Assembly (NCBI RefSeq): GCF_003583935.1
Contig: NZ_QYRN01000005.1
Coordinates: 349,076-413,075, forward strand
Direction: 5' to 3'
DNA length: 64,000 nt
Source of the DNA: Aureimonas flava
GTDB taxonomy: Bacteria; Pseudomonadota; Alphaproteobacteria; Rhizobiales; Rhizobiaceae
Part shown: positions 49,661-58,327 of the stretch, piece after piece
Layout of the letters: every line of letters starts with the position of its first letter
Numbering within the stretch: the stretch's first letter is position 1
The notes under the pieces: generated by a model
Database searches by the model: none
What the model saw: the letters and a program-made list of their open reading frames with translations, nothing else
Told to the model about the DNA's origin: nothing
Position numbers and translations under genes: made by a program

Positions 49661-51203
49661 GGGAACGGCGGCCGAGGAAATCACGGCGGTCGCAATCCGG
49701 CCGGGCGTCAGCGTTCTCTCTATTCTTCGGCATCTGAATTACAAGACATGGTTTGCTTTGGCCGAGTTTGTGGACAACTCCGTTCAGAGTTACCTCGTTA
49801 ATAAGGACCGGTTGGAAGCCCTGCATGGCAGAGGTTTCCGGCTGAAGGTGGAGATCATCGTCGAGCAGGCAGCGCCGTCGCGCATCATCATTCGTGACAA
49901 CGCCGCAGGCATCGCCTTGCAGGACTTTCCTCGCGCCTTCCGTCCCGCAGCGATCCCACCAGAACGTGAGGGATTATCTGAGTTCGGCATGGGGATGAAA
50001 AGCGCAGCTTGCTGGTTCGCACCACGCTGGTCAGTGCGCACAAAAGCTCTCGGCGATCCAATGGGACGAATGGTGAGGTTTGACGTTGCGAAAATCGTCC
50101 GTGATGAGATCGAGGAACTCGAGATTGAAGCGGCTCCAATCAAGGCAAGCGCTCACTTCACTGAGGTCGTTCTTGAACAGCCCTATCATCTTCCCGCCGG
50201 GCGAACGGTTTCTAAGATCAAGGAACACCTGACCGACATATACCGCGTTTATCTTCGCGACGAGGTGCTTAATATCCGCCTAAACGGCGACTCCCTCAAC
50301 TACGTCTCCCCGCGCATACTTTCTGTCCCTTATGTTCGAAAACCCGAGGACGGAACTAAGCTGTGGCGGCGAGAAATCAGTTTCGATCTTGGGGGCGGTC
50401 TCTCGGCTCATGGCTTTGCCGCCCTTATGGACCCAATGAATACCAACCGCTCGGGCTTTGCGCTCTTTCGGCGAGGCAGGCTGATCGAGGGTAGTGGTGA
50501 TGAAGGGTATCGGCCATCCTATATATTCGGCCAGCCGGGTAACTTCCGTTGGCGGAGGCTCTTCGGCGAAATTCATCTCGACGGGTTCGAGGTCAGCCAT
50601 ACCAAGGACGGCTTCCGCTGGGACGAGAATGAGCGGCCATTCCTTGAACTACTACGGGAGGAGCTTGATAAGGACGACTTGCCCCTTCTCCGGCAGGCCG
50701 ATCTCTATCGCGTTCAGGCTCCCCGCAACGAGCTTGCCGACGCCGCCCAAAAGGCCATCGGCAGGACTGTCCATGCCGTGCAGGCGACCTTACCCGAGGC
50801 GTTGCCGGGGCTCGCCAGCGAGCAGCCGGTTGAGACGCGCGAGGCTCCGTTGGAGCCTGAGCCGTCGTTGGCAAAGCGTGAGTTGGCTGTTCATTTCCGC
50901 GATCAGAAATGGCTGCTTCGGATCGAATTGACGAACGATCCTGCGCAGGCGGATTGGCTGGCGGTGAGCGACCAACCTGCCCAGCAGGATGGCGTTCAGG
51001 TACTTGAGATCAGGTTGTCGCTCATCCACCCGTTCATGGTCAGCTTCGCTCAAACTGACCCTGACGGTGTAGAAGCCTTGCTTCGCGTCGCAGCCGGCTT
51101 GGCACTTTCGGAAAAACTGGCGCGCGGCGTCGGCTTGAAGCAGGCAGGCACCATTCGCCGTAATTTAAATGAACTGTTGCGCGCAGCTCTCGCCAAGCCA
51201 TAG
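49650..51203 (+). CDS. MORC/MutL-like GHKL ATPase of the island operon
   Basis: A 517-residue protein with an N-terminal GHKL (Hsp90/MutL/MORC-type) ATPase. The N box is AEFVDNSVQSY (about residues 38-48), motif II is IIRDNAAGI (about 80-88) and the glycine-rich ATP lid is EFGMGMKSAACWF (about 110-122). A second, S5-like region and a C-terminal domain of unknown fold follow. The start is TTG, supported by GGGAG six bases upstream, and overlaps the methyltransferase end. Proteins of this type, in operons with Z1 and DUF4420 proteins, were proposed as ATP-driven clamps in restriction-like systems. Function here is inferred from architecture. Confidence 0.82.
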   Translation: MPPKGTAAEEITAVAIRPGVSVLSILRHLNYKTWFALAEFVDNSVQSYLVNKDRLEALHGRGFRLKVEIIVEQAAPSRIIIRDNAAGIALQDFPRAFRPAAIPPEREGLSEFGMGMKSAACWFAPRWSVRTKALGDPMGRMVRFDVAKIVRDEIEELEIEAAPIKASAHFTEVVLEQPYHLPAGRTVSKIKEHLTDIYRVYLRDEVLNIRLNGDSLNYVSPRILSVPYVRKPEDGTKLWRREISFDLGGGLSAHGFAALMDPMNTNRSGFALFRRGRLIEGSGDEGYRPSYIFGQPGNFRWRRLFGEIHLDGFEVSHTKDGFRWDENERPFLELLREELDKDDLPLLRQADLYRVQAPRNELADAAQKAIGRTVHAVQATLPEALPGLASEQPVETREAPLEPEPSLAKRELAVHFRDQKWLLRIELTNDPAQADWLAVSDQPAQQDGVQVLEIRLSLIHPFMVSFAQTDPDGVEALLRVAAGLALSEKLARGVGLKQAGTIRRNLNELLRAALAKP

Positions 51204-51211
51204 GTTGGGGG

Positions 51212-53440
51212 ATGCCCAATGGATCAGCCGTAATTACACCCCTTAATCCCTCGCATCAGCTAGGAGCAAACTGGAGTCCGCACATTGGCGAGGAAGCGAG
51301 GGAGTTGGTCTTTAGAAAACTCGCTCATGAAAGCCAAGACGCGAAGGATGCGGTGCTGAGTTCAGCCGCATCGATTTTATCCAAGTCTGTTGACCCACAA
51401 GCCGATTCGGGCAGCGAAACTGGCCTCGTTATCGGCTATGTCCAGAGCGGCAAGACGCTATCGTTCACGACCGTTATGGCGCTGGCACGCGACAACGGGT
51501 TTCAGCTTGTTATCGTAGTGGCAGGCATATCGAAGCTACTGCTCAAGCAATCTACCGATCGGCTCCGCAAAGACCTTCAGATCGAGGAAATCCAAGGATC
51601 GCTCCAGTGGAAGTTATACATCAACCCTGCCGACAACGAGACTAATCGCAGGCATATCCAGCAGACGCTCGGTGAATGGTCTGATCCCGACGTTGCGCAA
51701 AGCGAGCGCGCCACCGTTCTCATCACGGTGATGAAGAACCATAGCTGGTTGCGCAAGCTTGTCGGTCTGCTGCGACATCTCGACCTTGCAGGTGTACCGA
51801 CTCTCATCATCGACGACGAAGCTGATCAGGCGAGTCTTAATACACTCGTCCGGCAGCAGCGCCAAAGCACGACCTATCAGCGTTTGCTCGATGTGCGTGA
51901 CGCGATCCCGCACCATACCTTCCTTCAATACACCGCAACTCCTCAAGCACCATTGCTAATCAACATCATCGACGCGCTGTCGCCCGGATTCGTTGAGGTG
52001 CTGGAGCCGGGTACTGGATACGTTGGCGGGCAAGCTTTCTTCTCCGGCAACATGCCGCTCATCAAGGTGATTGACCCGCAAGACATCTCAACGGACGACA
52101 ATCCCCTCACTGATCCCCCTGAGCCACTGTGCGAAGCATTGCGGGTTTTTCTGCTTGGAGTAGCGGCCGGCCTCGTTGAAGGGCAGAGCGTGCGCAACCC
52201 GCGCCGATCCATGCTTGTTCATCCGTCACAGCGTACGGATTCCCACGCTGAATATTGGCGGTGGATCAGCGCCATGTTCGACGATTGGCAGCGGGTGCTG
52301 GAGTTGTCCGATGGTAACGCCGACAAGCAGGACCTACTGGACGAGTTCCGCAAGGACTATGACGAACTCACTGGTACGGTGAGTGGCCTGCCTTCGTTTG
52401 ACGACTTGGCGAGGCGGCTTCCGAGGGCATTCCGCAGGACGAAGATCGAGCAGGTCAATGCGCGCGCCGGTCAAACTCCGGAGATCGATTGGAGTCAGTC
52501 TTATGGCTGGATACTGGTTGGCGGGCAGGCGATGGATCGTGGCTTCACCGTCGAGGGGCTCACTGTTACTTACATGCCGCGTGGTCCGGGTATGGGCAAC
52601 GCCGATACAGTGCAACAGCGAGGCCGATTCTTTGGCTATAAGCAGCGATATCTAGGCTTCTGCCGCATCTACCTCGAACAGGATGCGCTCAATGCCTTTG
52701 AGGACTATGTCGCGCATGAAGAGGATATGCGCCGCCAACTCCAAGACGTGCAGCGTAGCGGCCAACCGCTAAGCGCGTGGAAACGTGCCTTCGTACTCTC
52801 GCCCGATCTTCAGGCGTGCCGGCGCAATGTCATTAATTACGAGTACGTGCGGGGCAATTACTCCAATCAATGGTTTTATCCCGGCGTCGCGGAAGCGCCT
52901 GAGGAGGTGCTGGATGCGAACCGGGCTGCGACCACGCAGTTCTTCGCTAGCATCGCGCTTGAGGTCGATCCTGATCTGGCCAGCCGTGAGCCTGCCCAGC
53001 GGCACAAGGTAGCTCGTGGCCTATCCCTCGCACAGGTCGTCAGCGACCTGATCGTGCCGTTCAGAGTCACAGGTGCGTCGGATTCGTGCAATCTTGTTGG
53101 CTTGATGCTCCAGCTTTCCAAAGCGCTTGAGGACAACTGCGACGAACGATGCACCATTTACCATATTAGCCCCGAGTTTGCCCGTTCTCGTGCTATCGAC
53201 GCCAATGGCAAGATAAATGAACTGTTCCAAGGCGCGACGCGGCTGGCATCTGGCGGGTATAGCTATCCCGGCGATGCCGCCTTTCGCGACCAGGATACCG
53301 TGACAATCCAGTTCCACACTCTTCAACTTCGTCGCGGCGATGCCGTGGTCGTTGAGAACGTGCCTGTCATCGCTATCTGGATTCCGCGACGACTCGAAGT
53401 TGATTGGGTCTCGCAGGACCAGCGTGAGCAGCATGACTGA
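51212..53440 (+). CDS. Z1-domain superfamily-2 helicase-like protein
   Basis: A 742-residue protein of the Z1 family (PF10593), a superfamily-2 helicase-like ATPase. Walker A is GYVQSGKT (about residues 74-81), Walker B is LIIDDEADQAS, motif III YTATPQAP and motif VI QQRGRFFGYKQRY; the set implies active ATP hydrolysis, perhaps DNA translocation. It follows the GHKL gene by eight bases and overlaps the next gene by eight bases (ATGACTGA), so the four proteins are made from one transcript. Z1 proteins occur almost only with MORC-like ATPases and DNA methylases. No nuclease motif is seen in this protein itself. Confidence 0.88.
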   Translation: MPNGSAVITPLNPSHQLGANWSPHIGEEARELVFRKLAHESQDAKDAVLSSAASILSKSVDPQADSGSETGLVIGYVQSGKTLSFTTVMALARDNGFQLVIVVAGISKLLLKQSTDRLRKDLQIEEIQGSLQWKLYINPADNETNRRHIQQTLGEWSDPDVAQSERATVLITVMKNHSWLRKLVGLLRHLDLAGVPTLIIDDEADQASLNTLVRQQRQSTTYQRLLDVRDAIPHHTFLQYTATPQAPLLINIIDALSPGFVEVLEPGTGYVGGQAFFSGNMPLIKVIDPQDISTDDNPLTDPPEPLCEALRVFLLGVAAGLVEGQSVRNPRRSMLVHPSQRTDSHAEYWRWISAMFDDWQRVLELSDGNADKQDLLDEFRKDYDELTGTVSGLPSFDDLARRLPRAFRRTKIEQVNARAGQTPEIDWSQSYGWILVGGQAMDRGFTVEGLTVTYMPRGPGMGNADTVQQRGRFFGYKQRYLGFCRIYLEQDALNAFEDYVAHEEDMRRQLQDVQRSGQPLSAWKRAFVLSPDLQACRRNVINYEYVRGNYSNQWFYPGVAEAPEEVLDANRAATTQFFASIALEVDPDLASREPAQRHKVARGLSLAQVVSDLIVPFRVTGASDSCNLVGLMLQLSKALEDNCDERCTIYHISPEFARSRAIDANGKINELFQGATRLASGGYSYPGDAAFRDQDTVTIQFHTLQLRRGDAVVVENVPVIAIWIPRRLEVDWVSQDQREQHD

Positions 53441-54428
53441 CGTTTCGCTCGCCGAGTTGCTTGCCTCTATCGAGCCCCTTGCGCATGACGCCGAAGTTGA
53501 AGCGTTTAGTGTGCGCCCAATTCAGGGCTTTGAGCGTCATTATGTGGGCCGCAACGCTGCTGGGCAACCAAGCCTGCTGCTTGGCAGCGGTCCGGGCGTT
53601 TTTCATGTGCCCGTGCGGCTGGCCATGCTTGAAGCTCGCTTCGGCAGCCGGCATCGCATCCATCCAGTGGACGGGGAACAGCGCGAGGAGTTGCTATCAG
53701 TCATTACCTGCACCTCGCAGGACCCACAGGCACAAACCTATTTTCTGCATGTCGGTGAAACAATTCTACGCATCATAGGGCCAAACCCTTCGCTCAATGA
53801 CATCGTGCAAGCGGTTCAGCGCCTGATCGAAGTGTTCCGGCGGCTGGCCCGCCCGGCGTCACGCTCGCTCAACGGACTCCTCGGCGAGCTTTTCCTGATT
53901 GGGGTCAGTCGGAACGTGAAGGCGTCGGTCGAGGCTTGGCGAAGTCTCGACGTAGACCGCTTCGACTTCTCTGTTGGCGACGTGCGCCTTGACGTCAAAT
54001 CGTCAGCGGAACGGCTGCGCATCCATCACCTTTCCGCTGAACAATGTAAGCCACCGGCAGGAACGGTCGGGCTGCTCGCTTCGCTGTTCATTGAGAGTAG
54101 CGGTGGAGGTCAATCGCTGCGTGAGTTGGTTGCTGCAATCGAGGCTGCACTGGCTGACCGTGACGACCTGATCCTCAAGGTTCAGGAAACCATCGCCGGG
54201 TCGCTGGGCGAGAGTTTGCCGACGGCTATGGGGGCGCGATATGATGATCGCCTAGCGCTGGCCTCTCTGCTCTTTTACGACTTGGCAGCGGTTCCCGCAA
54301 TCAGAGATGGTGTCCCATCTGAAGTCAGTCAGATCCATTTCCGATCTGATTTGTCGCGCACCGAATCACTAAGCGAAACTGCACTGCGATTGATGCCAGA
54401 GACGGCGAGACAGCTGTTGCCTCGATAA
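53433..54428 (+). CDS. DUF4420 PD-(D/E)XK motif protein (putative nuclease)
   Basis: A 331-residue protein matching the DUF4420 family, described as a divergent PD-(D/E)XK nuclease. The conserved GLLGELFLI glutamate (about residue 150) is followed by RFDFSVGDVRLDVKSS (about 175-190), in which the aspartates and the D-V-K give the expected metal and lysine residues. It starts with an eight-base overlap with the Z1 gene. It is the most probable DNA-cutting component of the operon. The AIPR gene often found after it is absent: the next gene is on the opposite strand. Confidence 0.78.
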   Translation: MTDVSLAELLASIEPLAHDAEVEAFSVRPIQGFERHYVGRNAAGQPSLLLGSGPGVFHVPVRLAMLEARFGSRHRIHPVDGEQREELLSVITCTSQDPQAQTYFLHVGETILRIIGPNPSLNDIVQAVQRLIEVFRRLARPASRSLNGLLGELFLIGVSRNVKASVEAWRSLDVDRFDFSVGDVRLDVKSSAERLRIHHLSAEQCKPPAGTVGLLASLFIESSGGGQSLRELVAAIEAALADRDDLILKVQETIAGSLGESLPTAMGARYDDRLALASLLFYDLAAVPAIRDGVPSEVSQIHFRSDLSRTESLSETALRLMPETARQLLPR

Positions 54429-54577
54429 TTGACTGGTGCGTTTCTTCTAGAGTATTCCGGATCAATTTTCGCTCAACTTCATCTACCCGCAACTACGTGT
54501 CAGCATTTTCCCGCAAAGACTGACCGTAAGTTGTATTTTTGATCGCCAATCGGCTGGGCAAACGAGCGATGCTGGTT

Positions 54578-55402
54578 TCAAGCTGTTGAGGGCTTAAACC
54601 TGAAATATTGTTGGGTAGTATTCTCCCAGTTTTTCAGTTTCTCAGGTTGAATACCGTGAAGGAGCAGCGTTTCTCGGAGCCATGCGAAATGCTCCATAAG
54701 GTCAGAACAGAGAACATCCGTAAGAACGGTGAGCGGCGGAGCATTTGATGGTGGTTTGAGATCAGCGTGGGTTAGCCACCAGAGCCAATGTGTCATTAGA
54801 AACGGGGACGACCCTACGGGCGCGAAGGAGCGCGCAGACTCGTGTATGGCAATTCCATAAGGCGGCGCGGCGCTCTCCTCTCGAAAAGCCTGAATTATCG
54901 CTGGGCCAAAGGCCACTCTACTTAAGGTGTTTTGGTGTGCAAGGCGCTTGGTTGCGGACAACCCTTTTGCAATCGCTTCACCGCGATAGACAGGCCCATA
55001 TGCGATGCCGCCGCGAAGCAGGAAGCGATTCTGAGGAACTTTCGTGGATATGAATATCGATGCCAGATCCATCATAACCGATCGGACAACCTGCTGAATG
55101 ACAATTTTATCAGAAGCAAGGATAAAAACGCCGTCATTGATCGGCAAGGTATCAACACAACTTGCGGCCGCAACCGCTTGATCAACGGCCATATGCAGAC
55201 GAACTAGAGCATTTGCTGGCTTCTCAAGTGACATGGACATTAGGTGACCAGCGCCCATAAGATCGACCCAAGCGACATAAGCATTATCTGCTTGCTCGAT
55301 TTGGCTGGAATCGAACCGATAACGAACCCTCTGCCGTTGCGCATAAATGCGAACTTGGTCAGTTGGGCTTGGCCCATCAGTCCCGATCTTGATCGATGCC
55401 AT
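54578..55402 (-). CDS. Putative class III nucleotide cyclase-like protein
   Basis: A 274-residue protein I do not know by name but which has a pattern like class III nucleotidyl cyclases. AYVAWVDLMGAG (about residue 43-54) holds an aspartate where the first metal ligand lies; PINDGVFILASD resembles the hairpin with the second acidic residue; and LRGGIAYGPVYRGEAI (about 145-160) matches the RxGIxxGxVxxG signature, followed by a PPYGIAIHESAR segment. It is transcribed towards the nuclease gene and stands alone. Pycsar-type phage defence cyclases share this fold, but no effector gene is adjacent, so the link is speculative. I chose the ATG with GGAAG upstream; a TTG four codons earlier is possible. 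Confidence 0.6.
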   Translation of the reverse strand: MASIKIGTDGPSPTDQVRIYAQRQRVRYRFDSSQIEQADNAYVAWVDLMGAGHLMSMSLEKPANALVRLHMAVDQAVAAASCVDTLPINDGVFILASDKIVIQQVVRSVMMDLASIFISTKVPQNRFLLRGGIAYGPVYRGEAIAKGLSATKRLAHQNTLSRVAFGPAIIQAFREESAAPPYGIAIHESARSFAPVGSSPFLMTHWLWWLTHADLKPPSNAPPLTVLTDVLCSDLMEHFAWLRETLLLHGIQPEKLKNWENTTQQYFRFKPSTA

Positions 55403-55638
55403 ACAAGCTTCCAATGCCAGCCGGGGTCGAATCTTGTTATGCTACGAAGTATGACAGCTTACGGTAATGGCACAACGTACGTTTGATGAGAGGAACGTGC
55501 ACGCGGCCATCGGCTAGCGTCACTTCAGCGCATACCCTACCGTGTCGTCACTCGGGCCGGCCTTTGCTTCGTAACATCTGAGTTGACGACCGCTATTTGT
55601 GACTTGGTACGCCTTGGGCCTAAACCTTGAGGTGACCC

Positions 55639-56196
55639 ATGGCCCGCATCGGCTACGCACGCGTCAGCACACTCGACCAAGACCTCGATGGGCAACTCGA
55701 TCGGCTGCGAGCCGAGGGGTGCGCCATCATCCGCGCAGAGAAGGTGTCTGGTGCCAGCCGCGACGGTCGCTCTGAACTCGCCACGGTTATCGAGTTTCTG
55801 CGACCGGGCGATGAACTGCTCGTCACCCGCCTGGATCGGTTGGGTCGGGATACCCGCGACGTTCTCAACCTCATTCACGAGTGCGAGCAGCGCGGCGCGT
55901 TCGTCACCGTGCTCGACCCACACGTGTCCACGCGCGGCGAGATGGGCCATGTCGTGCTGACGGTGCTCGGGATGGTGGCGCAGATGGAGCGGCGCTTCAT
56001 CAAGGAGCGTCAGCGCGAGGGCATCGAGCGTGCCAAGGCAGCTGGCGCTTATCGTGGCGGGTGGCCCCGCCTCAACCGTCAGCACATTGTGGCCCTACGC
56101 GCCGAGGGATTGGGGCCAGCAGCCATTGCCAAGGCTGTGGGCTGCTCGCGGATGCAGGTCTATCGGATACTGTACGCCTCAACTCTCGAAGCGTGA
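55639..56196 (+). CDS. Serine recombinase (resolvase/invertase family)
   Basis: A 185-residue serine recombinase of the small resolvase/invertase group. The catalytic serine is in YARVSTLDQ (about residue 9), arginines follow in the VTRLDRLGRD and FIKERQREGI segments, and a C-terminal helix-turn-helix (PAAIAKAVGCSRMQVYRIL) binds DNA. GAGGTGA precedes the ATG. Such enzymes are carried by transposons, plasmids and islands; none of the usual transposase partner genes is adjacent. It is GC-richer than the operon to its left and marks the right end of the island. Confidence 0.92.
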   Translation: MARIGYARVSTLDQDLDGQLDRLRAEGCAIIRAEKVSGASRDGRSELATVIEFLRPGDELLVTRLDRLGRDTRDVLNLIHECEQRGAFVTVLDPHVSTRGEMGHVVLTVLGMVAQMERRFIKERQREGIERAKAAGAYRGGWPRLNRQHIVALRAEGLGPAAIAKAVGCSRMQVYRILYASTLEA

Positions 56197-56383
56197 TTGC
56201 AATAGCTGCGTAGGTCAGCTTTTCGCAGCCGTCCTCCGTAAGCTGCCAATCCGCAAACGACCCTTCTCTGACCTTGGGCGACATGCGCAAGCTCTCCAAA
56301 ACCGGACGTTCGCGATAGGCGGTCCCTGTCTGGTGTCCGTCGTGGCTCATGCCGTTGCACGACGGACGATGCTTCTTCTGTCG
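56197..56383. other. Junction between island and iron-uptake cluster
   Basis: This 187-base stretch has no supportable gene. It lies immediately downstream of the recombinase gene and of the fhuB stop, at the point where an ABC ATPase gene would be expected. Short open frames resemble nothing known. No transposon inverted repeat was recognised. Confidence 0.4.
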
Positions 56384-58327
56384 TCAGCGCGTGCGGCTCA
56401 GCGCCCAGACGAAATAAGGGCCGCCCAGCAGGCTCGCGAGGACGCCTGCGGGAATCTCGTAGGGAAACATCAGGCTTCGGCCGAGGCCGTCGGCCAACAT
56501 CAGCGTGGTGGCTCCGATCGTGGCCGACACGAGAAGATGGTTCGCCGCGCGCGTGAAGCCGAGCGTTCGGGCGAGGTGCGGAGCGATTAGGCCGACGAAG
56601 CTCGACGGACCGACGACGAGCACGGCCGCGGACGTCGCGACCGCCGCAAGGCTGAGGACGGCGAGGCGCGTTCGCCCGAGCGCGAGGCCGAGCGCGCGCG
56701 CCGTGGCGGGCCCGAGCGGCAGGAGCGTCAGCGGGCGCGCCATCGAGAGTGCGAGGGGGAGCGTCGCGAGAAGGACGGCGGCCGCTGCGAGCGAGGTCGT
56801 CATGTCGGCGCGGTAGGTCGGGCCCGCCATCCATGCGAGGACATAGGCCGCCCGCGGATGGCCGCTGGCGATCACCAGCGAGACGGCCCCCGACACCAGC
56901 GTTCCCAAGGCGACGCCGGCCAGAAGCAGGCGCTCTGACGAGAAGCCTCGGCGTCCGCCGACGGAGAGAAGAGCCACGAAGGCCGCGACGGCTCCCGCCA
57001 GAGCGAAACCTAGCAAGCTTGCCGGAGCGAAGACCGGCAACACCAGGAACGCCAGCGTCACGCCGGCCGCGGCGCCCGAACTGACGCCCAGCACTTCCGG
57101 GCTCGCCATGTCGTTGCCGAGGAGGCGCTGGATCAGCGCGCCCGCCAGCGCTAGGAGCGCGCCCGTCGCGGCGGCCGCCAGCATGCGCGGCCACCGCCAT
57201 TCCAGCGCCAGCGCGAGATCGAACGGCATGTCGCCCGCCGGTCCGAGCCCCGCGATGAGGATGGCCACGACGGGCAGGGCAAGGATCGTCGGCAGGACGA
57301 GCGGCCCCGGTGGACGCCCCGTGGGGGCCGGGGCCGGCGGCCTGGGCATGGCCGTGGAGGCGAGCCGCGGCAGGAGCAGGAGGATCAGGGGCGCACCGAG
57401 CATCGCGGTCAGGGTGCCGGTCGGGACCATGCCGAGGACGGGTGCGGCACCCTGCACGAGGGCATCGCTGCCCGCCAGGAGGGCGGCCCCGAACAGCGGA
57501 GCCAGCCACACGCGATCGGACGATCGCCCGGCGCCCGAAAGGCGGGCGAGATGGGGGGCGGCCAGTCCGATGAAGCCGATCACGCCGACATCGGCCGTCA
57601 CGACGCCGGCAAGAACCACGGCAAGGCCCAGCGAGGCCATGCGAAACGGGGCGAGCCGGACCCCGAGCGAGCGCATGGACGCGTCTCCGAGCCCGGCCAG
57701 CGCCAGGGGGCGCGCGAGGAGGCACAGAAGAGCCGCGACCGGCAGGACCACCATCGCCAGACGCCGGGCGACCGAGCCGTCGTTCTGGAGGAGCGAACCG
57801 CTGCCCCAGACGAAGAGCGCCCGCAGATACTCGAACTGCATCAGCGCGAGGAGCGTCGCAAGGCCGGAGGCCATCAGGTTGACGACGAGCCCGGTGAGGA
57901 CGACGCGAACGGGGTCGAGGCCCCGTCGAAAGTTGGGCCCCAGCACCAGGCCGCCGACGATGCCGGCGCCGAGAAGAGCCGCCCCCATGCGGCCGCCAGC
58001 GCCAAGACCCGGCAGCAGAAGGAGAGCCGTCGTGACGCCGAGCTGCGCGCCCGCCGACAGCCCGAGCGTCGCCGGCTCGGCCAGGGGATTGCGCAGGACT
58101 TCCTGAAGCACGAAGCCGGAGAGGCCGAGCGCCGCCCCCGCGAGCAAGGCGACGAGGAGGCGCGGCACGGCCGACAAGGCGAAGGCCGCCTGCGCGTAGG
58201 ACGGGGCGTCGGCGTCGCGCAGGGCGGTCCACCATTGGGCGGGCGGCAGGTCCTGCGACCAGACCCAGCCGGTGAAGAGCAGGGCGAGCGCTAGGAACCC
58301 AAGGGCCGCGACGAGGCCTTGCCTCAT
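56384..58327 (-). CDS. fhuB: Fused double-length iron-siderophore permease FhuB
   Basis: A 647-residue inner membrane protein with two FecCD permease halves in one chain, as in FhuB of E. coli. Each half has about ten hydrophobic helices and a copy of the family segments: RNPLAEPATLGLSAGAQLG and GNDMASPEVLGVSSGAAAG early in each half, and FIGLAAPHLAR and FVGLIAPHLAR later. The ATG overlaps the stop of the binding-protein gene as ATGA. The C-terminus (PYFVWALSRTR) appears complete. The cognate ATPase gene is not next to it. Confidence 0.93.
   Translation of the reverse strand: MRQGLVAALGFLALALLFTGWVWSQDLPPAQWWTALRDADAPSYAQAAFALSAVPRLLVALLAGAALGLSGFVLQEVLRNPLAEPATLGLSAGAQLGVTTALLLLPGLGAGGRMGAALLGAGIVGGLVLGPNFRRGLDPVRVVLTGLVVNLMASGLATLLALMQFEYLRALFVWGSGSLLQNDGSVARRLAMVVLPVAALLCLLARPLALAGLGDASMRSLGVRLAPFRMASLGLAVVLAGVVTADVGVIGFIGLAAPHLARLSGAGRSSDRVWLAPLFGAALLAGSDALVQGAAPVLGMVPTGTLTAMLGAPLILLLLPRLASTAMPRPPAPAPTGRPPGPLVLPTILALPVVAILIAGLGPAGDMPFDLALALEWRWPRMLAAAATGALLALAGALIQRLLGNDMASPEVLGVSSGAAAGVTLAFLVLPVFAPASLLGFALAGAVAAFVALLSVGGRRGFSSERLLLAGVALGTLVSGAVSLVIASGHPRAAYVLAWMAGPTYRADMTTSLAAAAVLLATLPLALSMARPLTLLPLGPATARALGLALGRTRLAVLSLAAVATSAAVLVVGPSSFVGLIAPHLARTLGFTRAANHLLVSATIGATTLMLADGLGRSLMFPYEIPAGVLASLLGGPYFVWALSRTR

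Noticed and set aside
55639..56196. Tn3-type transposon around the serine recombinase
   Set aside because: No Tn3-like terminal inverted repeat or transposase gene was recognised on either side, so only the recombinase itself is claimed.
56072..56350. A 92-codon minus-strand frame overlapping the recombinase end
   Set aside because: Overlaps the helix-turn-helix coding region of the recombinase and shows no motif.
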